Source: Mesorhizobium japonicum MAFF 303099 (GTDB lineage Bacteria; Pseudomonadota; Alphaproteobacteria; Rhizobiales; Rhizobiaceae). From it: a stretch of DNA of 64,000 bases. The position numbers and the translations under genes are program-made. Below the pieces are notes generated by a model. The model was not told where the DNA came from, did no database searches, and saw nothing but the letters and a program-made list of their open reading frames with translations. The number at the start of each line of letters is the position of its first letter. The first letter of the stretch is position 1. This document shows, piece by piece, positions 51,183 through 62,018 of this stretch. The stretch is from the NCBI RefSeq assembly GCF_000009625.1, contig NC_002678.2, positions 3,504,001 through 3,568,000 on the forward strand, in the 5' to 3' direction.

Positions 51183-51343
51183 CTTCGTCATCCTGGGGCG
51201 GAGCAAGGAGCGTAGCGACGCGCGTAGACCCCGGGATCCATGCCGTGACGTTCGTGCGCTGCAACGGTGCAGAATTCTGCTCCGCCGCACCCTTCGACAT
51301 CGGTCGCGGCATGGATCCTCGGGTCAAGCCCGAGGATGACGAA
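51183..51343. repeat. Paired inverted repeat element between E2 and E3 genes
   Basis: The left arm (51183-51249) resembles the 68-base arms at 798 and 34380 with several changes (CCTGGGGCGGAGC in place of CCTAGGGCGAAGC). The right arm (51306-51343) is shorter and has lost its core. The inner part contains a palindrome GCAGAATTCTGC (51269-51280) related to the inner part of the element at 61758. It lies in the middle of the bkd gene run. Confidence 0.8.
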
Positions 51344-51428
51344 CGCGTGAAGGGCTGGAGCCAATCACAGGCGACACCGATCGGCAGCCAGGAACTTGTC
51401 AGCGGTGACCGAGCCAAAGCCATCACCC

Positions 51429-52745
51429 TCAATCCACAAAGATCAGCGCCGGCGTTTCCAGCAGCGCCTTGATCCGTTGCACGAACACCGCGGCATCCCA
51501 GCCGTCGATCACCCGGTGGTCGAAGCTGGACGACAGGTTCATCATCTTGCGCGGGATGAACTGGGTGCCGTCCCACACCGGCCGCACCATCATCTTGTTG
51601 ACGCCGATGATCGCCACTTCCGGATGGTTGATGACCGGCGTCGTCGCAATGCCGCCCATGGCGCCGAGCGAGGTGATGGTGATGGTCGAGCCGGACAGCT
51701 CGTCGCGCGTCGCCGTGCCGGACTTGGCCGCCTCGGCCAGCCTGTTGACCTCGGCGCCGCAATCCCAGATGTCGCGCGCCTCGGCATGCTTGACGACAGG
51801 CACCACAAGCCCGGACGGCGTCTGCGCGGCGATGCCGATATGGATGCCGCCATGCTGGTGGATGATGCCGGCCTCGTCGTCGAACAGCGAATTGAGCTGG
51901 GGCTGCTCCGCGATCGCCTTGACCATCGCCCGCATCAGGAACGGCAACAATGTCAGCTTCGGCCTGTCTGCCCGCTTCTCCTTGTTGAGCGCGGCGCGCA
52001 ACTCCTCGAGTGCCGTGACGTCGATCTCCTCGACATAGGTGATGTGCGGGATGCGCGATTTGGACAGCGTCATCTTCTCGGCGATCTTGCGCCGCAAACC
52101 CACCACCTTGATGTCCTCGACCGCATCGTTGCGGGTTAGGCCGGACGTCTTGGCGACCTGCGGGCCGCGCGCCAGGAACGCCTCGATATCCTCATGGCCG
52201 ATGCGCCCGGCCGGGCCGCTTCCCGCGACCTGCCGGAGATCGATGCCGGCCTCCTTCGCCCGCAGCCGCACGGCCGGCGACGCCAACGGCCTTTCACCCT
52301 CCGGGCGCGGCGCGCCGGAGATGGACCTCTGCCCAGTGCTTTTCGCAACGGCCGGAGCGGGTTTCGCCTCCGGGGCGCCGGCCTTTGGCGAGGCCTTCGC
52401 GACCGGCCCGGCGGTTTCGGGCTTCGGCGTCGGGAGCTTGGCCGGCGGTTCGGCGGCCACCGCCTCGGCCTTGGCATCGCCTTTCGGCTTTACATTGCCC
52501 TCTCCCGCCACTTTCAGCCGCACGATAGGGGAGCCGATCGCCACCGTGTCGCCGATCTCGGCGCCCAGCCACAGGATCTCGCCATCGACGGGCGACGGGA
52601 TCTCGACCGTCGCCTTGTCGGTCATGACGGCGGCGAGCACCGTGTCCTCGCGCACCATGTCGCCGACCTTGACGTGCCATTCGACGAGTTCGGCCTCAGC
52701 GACGCCTTCGCCGACATCGGGAAGCTTGATGATGTGTTCGCCCAT
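51429..52745 (-). CDS. bkdB: Branched-chain 2-oxoacid dehydrogenase E2 (lipoyl acyltransferase)
   Basis: This 438-residue E2 has an N-terminal lipoyl domain with the lipoylated Lys in VMTDKATVEIPSPVDG (about residue 44), an Ala/Pro linker, a peripheral-subunit-binding domain (RLRAKEAGIDLRQVAGSGPA), and the acyltransferase core ending in the active-site motif SSFDHRVIDGWDAAVF near residue 410. DKATVEIPSP and the core pattern fit branched-chain rather than pyruvate E2. ATG 52745 has GGGGAGG upstream, so the longer start at 52760 is rejected. It follows the E1 beta gene by 16 bases. Confidence 0.94.
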   Translation of the reverse strand: MGEHIIKLPDVGEGVAEAELVEWHVKVGDMVREDTVLAAVMTDKATVEIPSPVDGEILWLGAEIGDTVAIGSPIVRLKVAGEGNVKPKGDAKAEAVAAEPPAKLPTPKPETAGPVAKASPKAGAPEAKPAPAVAKSTGQRSISGAPRPEGERPLASPAVRLRAKEAGIDLRQVAGSGPAGRIGHEDIEAFLARGPQVAKTSGLTRNDAVEDIKVVGLRRKIAEKMTLSKSRIPHITYVEEIDVTALEELRAALNKEKRADRPKLTLLPFLMRAMVKAIAEQPQLNSLFDDEAGIIHQHGGIHIGIAAQTPSGLVVPVVKHAEARDIWDCGAEVNRLAEAAKSGTATRDELSGSTITITSLGAMGGIATTPVINHPEVAIIGVNKMMVRPVWDGTQFIPRKMMNLSSSFDHRVIDGWDAAVFVQRIKALLETPALIFVD

Positions 52746-52761
52746 GTCAGGCCTCCCCACT

Positions 52762-53775
52762 TTAGGCTTCCAATGTTTCGATGAGCGCGCGGCCGACCCG
52801 GGCGGGACCGGGGAAATAATCCCATTCCTGCGCGTGCGGATAGGGCGTGTCCCAGCCGGCGACCCGCGCCACCGGCGCCTCCAGATGGTAGAAGCAGTTT
52901 TCCTGCACCAGCGCCGACAGCTCGGCGCCGAAGCCCGAGGTCAGCGTCGCCTCATGCACGATGACGCAGCGCCCGGTCTTCTTGACCGAGGCGACGATGG
53001 CGTCGAGGTCGAGCGGCAAGAGCGTTCTCAGATCGATGATCTCGGCATCGATGCCGGTCTCCTCGGCCGCGGCCTGCGCGACATAGACCATGGTGCCGTA
53101 GGCGAGCACGGTGACCGCCGAGCCGGCTCGGCGGATCGCCGCCTTGCCGAGCGGCACGGTGTAGTGACCGTCGGCAACCTCACCCAGCTCATGCTTCGAC
53201 CAGGGCGTCACCGGCCGGTCGTGATGGCCGTCGAAGGGGCCGTTGTAGAGCCGCTTCGGCTCGAGGAAGATCACCGGATCGGGATCCTCGATCGCCGCGA
53301 TCAGCAGCCCCTTGGCATCATGCGGGTTGGAGGGCACAACAGTCTTCAAGCCGGAGACGTGGGTGAACAAGGCTTCCGGGGACTGGCTGTGCGTCTGGCC
53401 GCCGAAAATGCCGCCGCCGGTCGGCATGCGAACCACGATCGGGCAGGTGAAATCGCCGTTCGAACGGTAGCGCAGTCTAGCCGCCTCCTGGGTCAGCTGG
53501 TCGTAGGCCGGATACATGTAGTCGGCAAACTGAATTTCCACGCAGGGCTTCAGCCCGTAGGCGGCCATGCCGATGGCCGAGCCGACAATGCCGGATTCGT
53601 TGATCGGCGCGTCGAAGCAGCGGCTCTTGCCGTATTTGGCCTGCAGGCCCTGCGTGCAGCGGAAGACGCCGCCGAAGAAGCCGACATCCTCGCCGAACAC
53701 GACGACCTTGTCGTCACGTCCCATCGACACATCCATGGCGTCACGAATGGCCTCGATCATGGTCCGTCTCGGCAT
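52762..53775 (-). CDS. bkdA2: Branched-chain 2-oxoacid dehydrogenase E1 beta
   Basis: This 337-residue subunit shows the E1 beta pattern: TMIEAIRDAMDVSMGRDDKV at the start, FGEDVGFFGGVFRCTQGLQ, APINESGIVGSAIGMAAYG, FADYMYPAYDQLTQEAA, and CVIVHEATLTSGFGAEL in the C-terminal transketolase-C domain. With E1 alpha it makes the thiamine-diphosphate enzyme that decarboxylates 2-oxoacids from valine, leucine and isoleucine. It begins 3 bases after the E1 alpha stop codon and is clearly cotranscribed and probably cotranslated. Confidence 0.95.
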   Translation of the reverse strand: MPRRTMIEAIRDAMDVSMGRDDKVVVFGEDVGFFGGVFRCTQGLQAKYGKSRCFDAPINESGIVGSAIGMAAYGLKPCVEIQFADYMYPAYDQLTQEAARLRYRSNGDFTCPIVVRMPTGGGIFGGQTHSQSPEALFTHVSGLKTVVPSNPHDAKGLLIAAIEDPDPVIFLEPKRLYNGPFDGHHDRPVTPWSKHELGEVADGHYTVPLGKAAIRRAGSAVTVLAYGTMVYVAQAAAEETGIDAEIIDLRTLLPLDLDAIVASVKKTGRCVIVHEATLTSGFGAELSALVQENCFYHLEAPVARVAGWDTPYPHAQEWDYFPGPARVGRALIETLEA

Positions 53776-53778
53776 GGC

Positions 53779-55317
<1,539 letters not shown>

Positions 55318-56361
55318 ATGGCACAGAAGAAAGCTTTCGAGGTCGATTCCTGGCTCGCGCGGCCTGACGCGCGCATCTCCATCGTCCTGCTCTACGGCCC
55401 CGATCGCGGCCTCGTCTCCGAGCGTGCAAAGGCCTTTGCCGAAAAGACCGGCCTGCCGCTCGACGATCCGTTTTCCGTGGTCCGGCTCGAGGGGTCGGAG
55501 GTCGACCGCGACGAAGGCCGGCTGCTCGACGAAGCCCGCACCGTGCCGATGTTTTCCGACCGCCGCCTGCTCTGGGTGCGCAATGCCACCGGCCAGAAGG
55601 CGCTGGCCGAGGACGTCAAGGCGCTGACAGCGGAGCCCGCGCGCGATGCCATCATCCTCATCGAGGCCGGCGACCTCAAGAAGGGCGTCGGCTTGCGCGC
55701 CGTGGTCGAGGGCGCCGACAATGCCATGGCGCTGCCTTGCTACGCCGACGAGGCCCGCGACATCGACACGGTCATCGACGATGAATTGCGCAAGGCCGGC
55801 ATGTCGATGACGCTGGAGGCGAGGCAGGCGCTGCGCCGCAATCTCGGCGGCGACAGGCTCGCTTCGCGCGGCGAGATCGAAAAACTCATCCTCTACGCCC
55901 ACGGCCAGAAGGAGATCGGCCTGGAGGATGTCAGGGCGATGTCGGGCGACGTGTCCGGCACCTCGTTCGACGACGCCGTCGACGCGCTGCTGGAAGGCAA
56001 GGTCGGCGACTTCGACACCGCCTTCACCCGCCACTGCCAGTCCGGCGGCCCACCCTTCCTGGTGCTGTCCTCGGCGATGCGCCAGCTGCAGCAGATCCAA
56101 ATCATGCGCGGCCAGATGGACTCTGGCGGGCGCAATGCCGCGTCGGTGGTCGCCGCCGCGCGCCCGCCGGTTTTCTTTTCGCGGCGCAAGCTGGTGGAGA
56201 AGGCGCTCGAGCGCTGGAGCAGCGATGCGCTGAGCCGCGCGCTAACCCGGCTGCAGACCGCGGTGCTGCAGACCCGCAAACGGCCCGATCTGTCAGAGGC
56301 GCTGGCGCGCCAGGCGCTGCTCGGCATTGCGGTGGAGAGCGCGAGGCTGGGGCAGCGTTAG
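55318..56361 (+). CDS. holA: DNA polymerase III subunit delta
   Basis: This 347-residue protein is the clamp-loader delta subunit. It begins MAQKKAFEVDSWLARPDARI, followed by the AAA-like domain I (LLYGPDRGLVSERAKAFAEK), domain II, and the C-terminal helical collar ending LARQALLGIAVES. The length matches the E. coli protein closely. It opens the beta clamp as part of the replicase. It is the only plus-strand gene among the origin-side block 55-63 kb. Confidence 0.92.
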   Translation: MAQKKAFEVDSWLARPDARISIVLLYGPDRGLVSERAKAFAEKTGLPLDDPFSVVRLEGSEVDRDEGRLLDEARTVPMFSDRRLLWVRNATGQKALAEDVKALTAEPARDAIILIEAGDLKKGVGLRAVVEGADNAMALPCYADEARDIDTVIDDELRKAGMSMTLEARQALRRNLGGDRLASRGEIEKLILYAHGQKEIGLEDVRAMSGDVSGTSFDDAVDALLEGKVGDFDTAFTRHCQSGGPPFLVLSSAMRQLQQIQIMRGQMDSGGRNAASVVAAARPPVFFSRRKLVEKALERWSSDALSRALTRLQTAVLQTRKRPDLSEALARQALLGIAVESARLGQR

Positions 56362-56379
56362 GCCAGCGATCCTCCCGTG

Positions 56380-57003
56380 CTACTCGCCGGACCAATTGAT
56401 CGGGGCGTAATGTCCGTTTTGGCCGGAATTGTCCCAGCTCATGCCATGGTCGCTGAATGTACTGCCTTGCGCCCCCATCGCCATGCCGAGCCAGTCGGGA
56501 TTGACGGGATGGCCGGTGGCCGCCCACATCTGCCCGTCTTCGCGCATTGTCGGCAGCGGCTCGACCGCCATCTGCATGACCCCGGCGATCGCCGCTGATC
56601 GCTTTTTGCCGTCTATCCGGTAGTCTATCGGCACCTTCTTGGCGCCGAGATTCGTGCCGATCATGGGTGCCAACACCGCCATGGGGCCGCCCGCGGCGCC
56701 AGTGAAGATGGCGCCCAGCGCCTCTGTCTGCCTGTCATCGGCCCGTTCGTCGATATAGGCGGCGGCTGTCCAATTGCCGTCTGCCATCGGGCCCGGCGTG
56801 TGAGCGACCAGCGCGACACTCAGCCCGTCCAATCGAACGTCGCCGTAATTGCCCGTATCGATATGAAAGACCAGACCGACGTCGCAAACGCCTTTGGTCG
56901 GCCTCGATGTCAGCTGCGCCTTGGTGGACAGCAGGCACGGACACACGACATCGCAGCTGCAATTTTCGAAGTAGCTTCCGGACAATTGCCAACGGACGGC
57001 CAT
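56380..57003 (-). CDS. DUF1326 domain protein
   Basis: This 207-residue protein has the DUF1326 pattern: WQLSGSYFENCSCDVVCPC near the N-terminus with a CSC and CPC pair, then GLVFHIDTGNYGDVRLDGL, and IFTGAAGGPMAVLAPMIG. The cysteine cluster suggests metal or thiol chemistry; the function is unknown. The ATG at 57003 lies 5 bases after GGGAGG and is preferred over the GTG at 57009. It stands between holA and parB, convergent with holA. Confidence 0.85.
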   Translation of the reverse strand: MAVRWQLSGSYFENCSCDVVCPCLLSTKAQLTSRPTKGVCDVGLVFHIDTGNYGDVRLDGLSVALVAHTPGPMADGNWTAAAYIDERADDRQTEALGAIFTGAAGGPMAVLAPMIGTNLGAKKVPIDYRIDGKKRSAAIAGVMQMAVEPLPTMREDGQMWAATGHPVNPDWLGMAMGAQGSTFSDHGMSWDNSGQNGHYAPINWSGE

Positions 57004-57243
57004 TTGCACCTCCCATGCGTCAGGCGCGTCGGCATATCACTTTGGCGAGGCGGTGCCATTTCACGACTAGTGCAGGAATGGCAAATAGCCCCCGCCGCGA
57101 TTGGCCGGCACGCCAGGGCAATTCATTTAAGCCATGTCTAATATAGGTTACGCCGTCGCCCGGCACTGTCAAGCCGCGAGCGCTGGAGCTGCTTCCCTTC
57201 TCCCACAAGGGGAGTAGGAAAACCCAGACAATTCGCCGGCTAA

Positions 57244-58131
57244 CTACTGCTCCTGCTTCAATCTCCGGCACAGCTCATCGAGCTGCTCCAGCGACCGATA
57301 GGACACCCGCAGTTCGCCGCCCTTGCCCTTGTGATCGATGGCCACGATCATGCCGAGCGTGTCGGTCATCAGCTTTTCCAGCGCCAGCGTGTCGGCATCC
57401 TTTTCCGGCGCGGCTTGCGGCTGCTTCGGCTTGGCCGGCGTGGGGCCGGCCGGCATCTGCGCCAGCGCTTCGGCCTGACGCACGGAAAGCCCTTCCTCGA
57501 CGATGCGCTTGGCGAGGCCGGCCGGATCCTCCGCCGTCACCAGCGTGCGGGCATGGCCGGCCGACAGCGCGCCGTCGACCAGCATGTCGCGGATCACGTC
57601 CGGCAGCTTCAGCAGCCTGAGCGTGTTGGCGACGTGGCTGCGGCTCTTGCCGATGACATTGCCGAGATCGGCCTGGGTGTAGCCGTGCTCGTCGATCAGC
57701 TGCTGGTAGCCCAGCGCTTCCTCGACGGCGTTGAGGTCGGTGCGCTGGACGTTCTCGATGATCGCCAGCTCAAGCGCAGTGCGGTCGTTGACCTCACGGA
57801 TGATGACCGGGATCTCGGTCAGCCCGGCGCGCTGCGCCGCGCGCCAGCGCCGCTCGCCCGCGATGATCTCGTAGCGGCCCGCCTGCGTCGGCGACGGCCG
57901 CGCCACCACCGGCTGGACCACGCCATGTTCGCGGATCGACTGGGCGAGGTCGGTCAGTTCGGCGTCGCCAAAATGCCGGCGCGGATTTTTCGGATTGGGG
58001 CTGAGAAACTCGATCGGCACCTTGCCGTCGGCGCTCATGCCGGGCTTTTCCGGAGCCGCCGGGCGATCGATCTCGCCGATCAGTGCCGCAAGGCCACGGC
58101 CCAGTCTTTTCCTCGAAAGGTCTTCGCTCAT
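57244..58131 (-). CDS. parB: Chromosome partitioning protein ParB
   Basis: This 295-residue protein shows the three ParB parts: an N-terminal ParA-contacting stretch (SRKRLGRGLAALIGE), the CTPase core with GERRWRAAQRAGL and ENVQRTDLNAVEEALGYQ, the helix-turn-helix KSRSHVANTLRLLKLPD that reads parS, and a C-terminal dimerisation helix. It binds the parS sites found at 59639 and 61644-62018, forms a sliding clamp and spreads. It follows parA by 79 bases on the same strand. Confidence 0.96.
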   Translation of the reverse strand: MSEDLSRKRLGRGLAALIGEIDRPAAPEKPGMSADGKVPIEFLSPNPKNPRRHFGDAELTDLAQSIREHGVVQPVVARPSPTQAGRYEIIAGERRWRAAQRAGLTEIPVIIREVNDRTALELAIIENVQRTDLNAVEEALGYQQLIDEHGYTQADLGNVIGKSRSHVANTLRLLKLPDVIRDMLVDGALSAGHARTLVTAEDPAGLAKRIVEEGLSVRQAEALAQMPAGPTPAKPKQPQAAPEKDADTLALEKLMTDTLGMIVAIDHKGKGGELRVSYRSLEQLDELCRRLKQEQ

Positions 58132-58210
58132 GTCTATTCCAGGTCTATTTTGGATAATCGTTTGGATCGTTTCGGTATCGAATCGGCTGTTAATTCTGCA
58201 CCCGATCCAA

Positions 58211-59032
58211 TCAAGCGGCGCGCAATTTACGCTCGCGGCGGATCACTTCCGAGGCCAGTTGCAGATAGGCCTGGCTGCCCGAGCACTTCAAATCGTAAAG
58301 GATCGCCGGCTTGCCGTAGGACGGCGCCTCCGACACCCGCACATTGCGTGGAATGATGGTTTCGTAGACCTTGTCGCCCATATGTTCCCGCACATCCTGA
58401 ACCACCTGGTTGGCCAGATTGTTGCGGCCGTCATACATGGTCAGCACGATGCCCTGGATGGTGAGGTCGGGATTGATCGACCGGCGCACCTGCTCGACGG
58501 TTTCCAGCAATTGGCTGAGACCTTCGAGCGCGAAGAACTCGCATTGCAGCGGCACCAGCACCGAATCGGCCGCCGCCATCGAATTCAGCGTGAGCAGGTT
58601 GAGGGACGGCGGGCAGTCGATCAGCACATAGCCGAAACCGGCAGACCGCGCCGAGGCGGCACGCAAGGCGTTGCGCAGCCGCAGCACCCGGTCGGGCGCC
58701 GAGGCGATCTCCATTTCGATGCCGAGCAGGTCGAGCGTCGACGGCACGATCGACAGGCCGGGCACGGCGGTCGGAATGGCCGCGGCCTCCAGCTCCAGCT
58801 CGCCGGTCAGCACGTCGTAGGACGAGACCGTGCGGTCCTTGCGGTCGATGCCGAGGCCAGTGCTGGCATTGCCCTGCGGGTCGAGGTCGACGATCAGCAC
58901 CTTTTCGCCGATCGCGGCCAGAGCGGTGGCCAGATTGATGGCGGTGGTGGTCTTGCCGACACCGCCCTTCTGGTTGGCTACGGTGATGATTCGGGGGCCG
59001 TTTTTCAACATGGGTTTATGCCAGAAATTCAT
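58211..59032 (-). CDS. parA: Chromosome partitioning ATPase ParA
   Basis: This 273-residue Walker-type ATPase has the deviant Walker A VANQKGGVGKTTTAINLAT, switch I with Asp in VLIVDLDPQGNASTGLG, and Walker B-like YVLIDCPPSLNLLTLNSMAA. It moves ParB-parS complexes along the nucleoid. The start may be ATG 59032 (MNFWHKPM) or 59011 (MLKNGPRI); neither has a strong ribosome-binding site. It lies 33 bases after rsmG on the same strand, in the usual rsmG-parA-parB order. Confidence 0.95.
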   Translation of the reverse strand: MNFWHKPMLKNGPRIITVANQKGGVGKTTTAINLATALAAIGEKVLIVDLDPQGNASTGLGIDRKDRTVSSYDVLTGELELEAAAIPTAVPGLSIVPSTLDLLGIEMEIASAPDRVLRLRNALRAASARSAGFGYVLIDCPPSLNLLTLNSMAAADSVLVPLQCEFFALEGLSQLLETVEQVRRSINPDLTIQGIVLTMYDGRNNLANQVVQDVREHMGDKVYETIIPRNVRVSEAPSYGKPAILYDLKCSGSQAYLQLASEVIRRERKLRAA

Positions 59033-59065
59033 TTTGGGTCGCCAAATAGCCCGACAAGTCGAAGA

Positions 59066-59698
59066 TCAGACAGGTCGCAGGTTAGACAGTTCCAGGATGA
59101 CGCCATGGGGGTCCGTCACACTGGGATGTTCTACCAGATCGAAGGCCCATCGGTTAACGCTTTCTTGCACTTCGGCGCGGTAATCCCGGCCTTTGTGGAA
59201 CAGGCCGCGCGCGCCTGATGTCAACCAGGGTGCCGTCAGCTCGAGCAGGACCGAAAGCGAGGCCAGGGCCCGTGCCGTGACGATTTGCGGTTGCGGAACA
59301 AGCGCATGGCTGTCCTTGATGCGGCGCGCCACGACCCGCGCCGGCAGGTTGAACTGGCCGATGACGGTTTGCAGGAACGATGCCTTTTTTCGATTGCACT
59401 CCACCAGATCGATGCTGGCCCCAGCACGCTCGGCGAGCAGGAAAGCCATGACCAGGCCGGGAAATCCGCCGCCCGAACCGATATCGACCCAATGCGTGGC
59501 ATTGGGCTCTATGCGCGCCAGCTGTGCGCTGTCGAGGATGTGGCGCTGCCAGACATCGCCCGCGGTCGACTGCGCCACCAGATTGATGCTGCGATTCCAT
59601 TTCTGGAACATGGCTTCGAACGCCACCAGGCGATCGAATGTTTCACGTGAAACCGGACCCGCCGCGTCCTGCAGGCTCTCTAGGGAGAAAGAGCTCAC
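59066..59698 (-). CDS. rsmG: 16S rRNA m7G527 methyltransferase RsmG
   Basis: This 210-residue methyltransferase (formerly GidB) has the SAM motif [20 protein letters not shown] (about 71-90) and [19 protein letters not shown], with the conserved tail. It methylates G527 of 16S rRNA; loss gives low-level streptomycin resistance. Its first four bases overlap the mnmG stop, so translation is coupled. Codons 15-20 (PVSRET) are written by a parS site at 59639-59654, so the sequence has a double role. Confidence 0.94.
59639..59654. promoter_or_regulatory. parS site inside rsmG
   Basis: TGTTTCACGTGAAACC matches the 16-base parS consensus TGTTTCACGTGAAACA at 15 of 16 positions. It lies within the 5' part of rsmG, about 0.6 kb from parA. 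Confidence 0.9.
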
Positions 59699-61566
59699 GC
59701 AACGTCTCTCTGCGCATTCTCATAATGCCGGACATGCGCGACAATGATCGCCAATGCCGCCGGCGTCATGCCCTCCATGCGCTGCGCGTCGGCGATGGAC
59801 CGCGGCCGCCGCGCCTGCATCTTCTGTTTCAATTCATTGGACAGGCCCGGCACACCTGCGAAATCGACCGTCTCGGGGATCAGCCGGCTCTCCTCGTGGC
59901 GGATCTGCGCGACATCGCTCTTCTGCCGGTCGAGATAGACCGAATATTTCGCTTCCGTTTCGAGACGTTCCGCGGTCTTGGCGTCGATCGCCGCAAATTT
60001 TGGCTCGACCCTGGCCAGCCAGGCGACATCGACGTCGGGATAGGCCAGCAGCTCATAACCCGACCGGCGCACGCCGTCCCGGTTGATCTCCAGCCCTTGC
60101 CGCGCCGCCTCATTCGGGGTCATCGCCACCGATCTGGCCAATTCGCGCGCCGCGTCGAGCCGCTGCATGACATCGCCATAGCGCTGCATCCGCTGCACCG
60201 AGGCGATCCCCAGCTTCGCGGCAAGCGGCGTCAGCCGTTCATCGGCATTGTCGGCGCGCAATGACAGCCGGAATTCGGCGCGCGAGGTGAACATGCGGTA
60301 GGGTTCGCTGATGCCGCGGCTGGTCAAATCGTCGACCATCACGCCGATATAGGCCTCGGTGCGGCTCAGCACGATCTGCTCGCCGCCCGCTGCCCGCCGC
60401 GCCGCGTTGAGGCCAGCGAGCAAGCCCTGGCCAGCCGCCTCCTCATAGCCCGTGGTGCCGTTGATCTGCCCAGCGAGAAAGAGGCCAGCGATGCGCTTGG
60501 TCTCCAGCGTCTGATGCAGCTCGCGCGGATCGACATGATCATACTCGATAGCATAGCCGGGCTGCAGCATGGTCGCGCGCTCCAGCCCCGGAATTGTCTT
60601 AAGGATCTCGAGCTGCACATCCTGCGGCAGCGAGGTCGAAATCCCATTGGGATAGACCGTGTCGTCGTCGAGCCCCTCTGGCTCGAGAAAGATCTGGTGG
60701 CCGTCGCGGTCGCCGAACTTGACGATCTTGTCCTCGATCGACGGGCAATAGCGCGGCCCGACGCCTTCGATCGATCCGGAATACATGGCGGAGCGCCCGA
60801 GATTGGCGCGGATCAGCTCATGTGTGGCTGATGTCGTGCGCGTGATGCCGCACTCGATCTGCGGTGTGGTGATGCGGTCGCTCATCAGTGAGAACGGCAC
60901 CGGATCCTCGTCCGCAGCCTGGCTTTCCAGCGACGCCCAGTCGATGGTCTTTCCATCCAGCCGCGGTGGCGTGCCGGTCTTCAGGCGGCCGAGCTTGAAG
61001 CCGGCGCGGTCCATGGTCGCCGACAGACCAAGGCTCGCCTGCTCGTTCATGCGGCCGGCGACGATCTTCTTCTCGCCAATATGAATGAGGCCGCGCAGGA
61101 AAGTGCCTGTCGTCAGGACCACGGCGCCGCAGGCAAGCCTCCGGCCGCCGGCCAGGAGGACAGCAGTGATCCGTCCTTCGTTGATCTCGAAATCCAGCAC
61201 CTCGCCCTCGACCACGTCGAGATCGTTCTGCTGCCGAATCGCTTCCTGCATAGCAAGGCGATAGAGCTTTCGATCGGCCTGCGTGCGTGGCCCGCGCACC
61301 GCCGGACCCTTGCGGCGGTTGAGCAGACGGAACTGGATCCCGGCGGCATCCGCCACCCGACCCATCAGCCCGTCCATGGCGTCGATCTCGCGGACCAGAT
61401 GGCCCTTACCGAGCCCGCCAATCGCCGGATTGCACGACATCACGCCGATCGTATCGAAGCGCAGCGTCACCAGCGCGGTTTTTGCGCCGGCGCGCGCGGC
61501 GGCACTGGCCGCCTCGCATCCCGCATGGCCGCCGCCCACCACAACCACATCATAGTGATCGGTCAT
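59695..61566 (-). CDS. mnmG: tRNA uridine-5-carboxymethylaminomethyl modification enzyme MnmG
   Basis: This 623-residue flavoprotein (GidA) has the FAD motif [19 protein letters not shown] at the N-terminus, [20 protein letters not shown], and the C-terminal region [20 protein letters not shown] that binds MnmE. With MnmE it modifies U34 of certain tRNAs. ATG 61566 has AGGATTTG upstream; the frame continues to 61644 but those residues are not family sequence. Upstream lie parS sites and a repeat pair. Confidence 0.95.
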
Positions 61567-61643
61567 TTCAAATCCTGGACTCAAAAAGCGATTGAGGGAC
61601 ACATGTCCCCGCAGGGCCAAGCTGTCAAGAAAACTTCGCGGCA

Positions 61644-61659
61644 AGTTTCACGTGAAACA
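61644..61659. promoter_or_regulatory. parS site upstream of mnmG
   Basis: AGTTTCACGTGAAACA differs from the parS consensus only at the first base. It lies 78 bases upstream of the mnmG start and could influence transcription of the mnmG-rsmG-parA-parB block when ParB spreads. Confidence 0.9.
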
Positions 61660-61682
61660 GGGGTGAGAGGTATGTCCGGCGA

Positions 61683-61698
61683 TGTTTCACGTGAGTCA
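61683..61698. promoter_or_regulatory. Asymmetric parS-like site 1
   Basis: TGTTTCACGTGAGTCA matches one parS half exactly and has GT in place of AA in the other half, so the palindrome is broken. The same 16-base variant recurs at 61712 and 62003, which argues against chance drift of separate sites. Confidence 0.65.
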
Positions 61699-61711
61699 TG
61701 GCCATTCCGAT

Positions 61712-61727
61712 TGTTTCACGTGAGTCA
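61712..61727. promoter_or_regulatory. Asymmetric parS-like site 2
   Basis: An exact second copy of the TGTTTCACGTGAGTCA variant lies 29 bases from site 1. A single ParB half-site would be recognised strongly and the other half weakly. Confidence 0.65.
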
Positions 61728-61757
61728 CGGCCAAGGGGGTGCCGAGGCGTCCCATAC

Positions 61758-61939
61758 TTAGTCATCCTAGGGCGAAGTAGGAGCGAAGCTCCGTAACGGA
61801 GACCCTAGGATCCATTCCGTGACATTAGATGTAGGGTGCAGCGGAATTCTGCACTGTTGCGGCGCTGCAGAGTCCCGGCATGGATCCTAGGGTCTGCGCC
61901 GCGTCGCTCCGCTCCTTGCTTCGCCCTAGGATGACGAAG
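61758..61939. repeat. Paired inverted repeat element among the parS sites
   Basis: The left arm (61758-61823) is a diverged copy of the 68-base arms, with a changed core (GAAGCTCCGTAACGGAG). The right arm (61877-61939) is nearly identical to the arm at 1249-1316. The inner part includes GGAATTCTGCAC (61843-61854), related to the inner part of the element at 51183. Together with the parS-like sites it fills the 449-base gap between mnmG and mnmE, which has no gene. Confidence 0.85.
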
Positions 61940-62002
61940 TGACAGGCGTTTCCGCAAATGCATCACCACCACGGAGATCCCCGGCGTGTTCGCCCAAGTC
62001 AT

Positions 62003-62018
62003 TGTTTCACGTGAGTCA
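62003..62018. promoter_or_regulatory. Asymmetric parS-like site 3, overlapping the mnmE stop
   Basis: A third exact copy of TGTTTCACGTGAGTCA ends on the mnmE stop codon (TGA read on the minus strand from 62018). It is the outermost of the five sites in this window. Confidence 0.65.
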
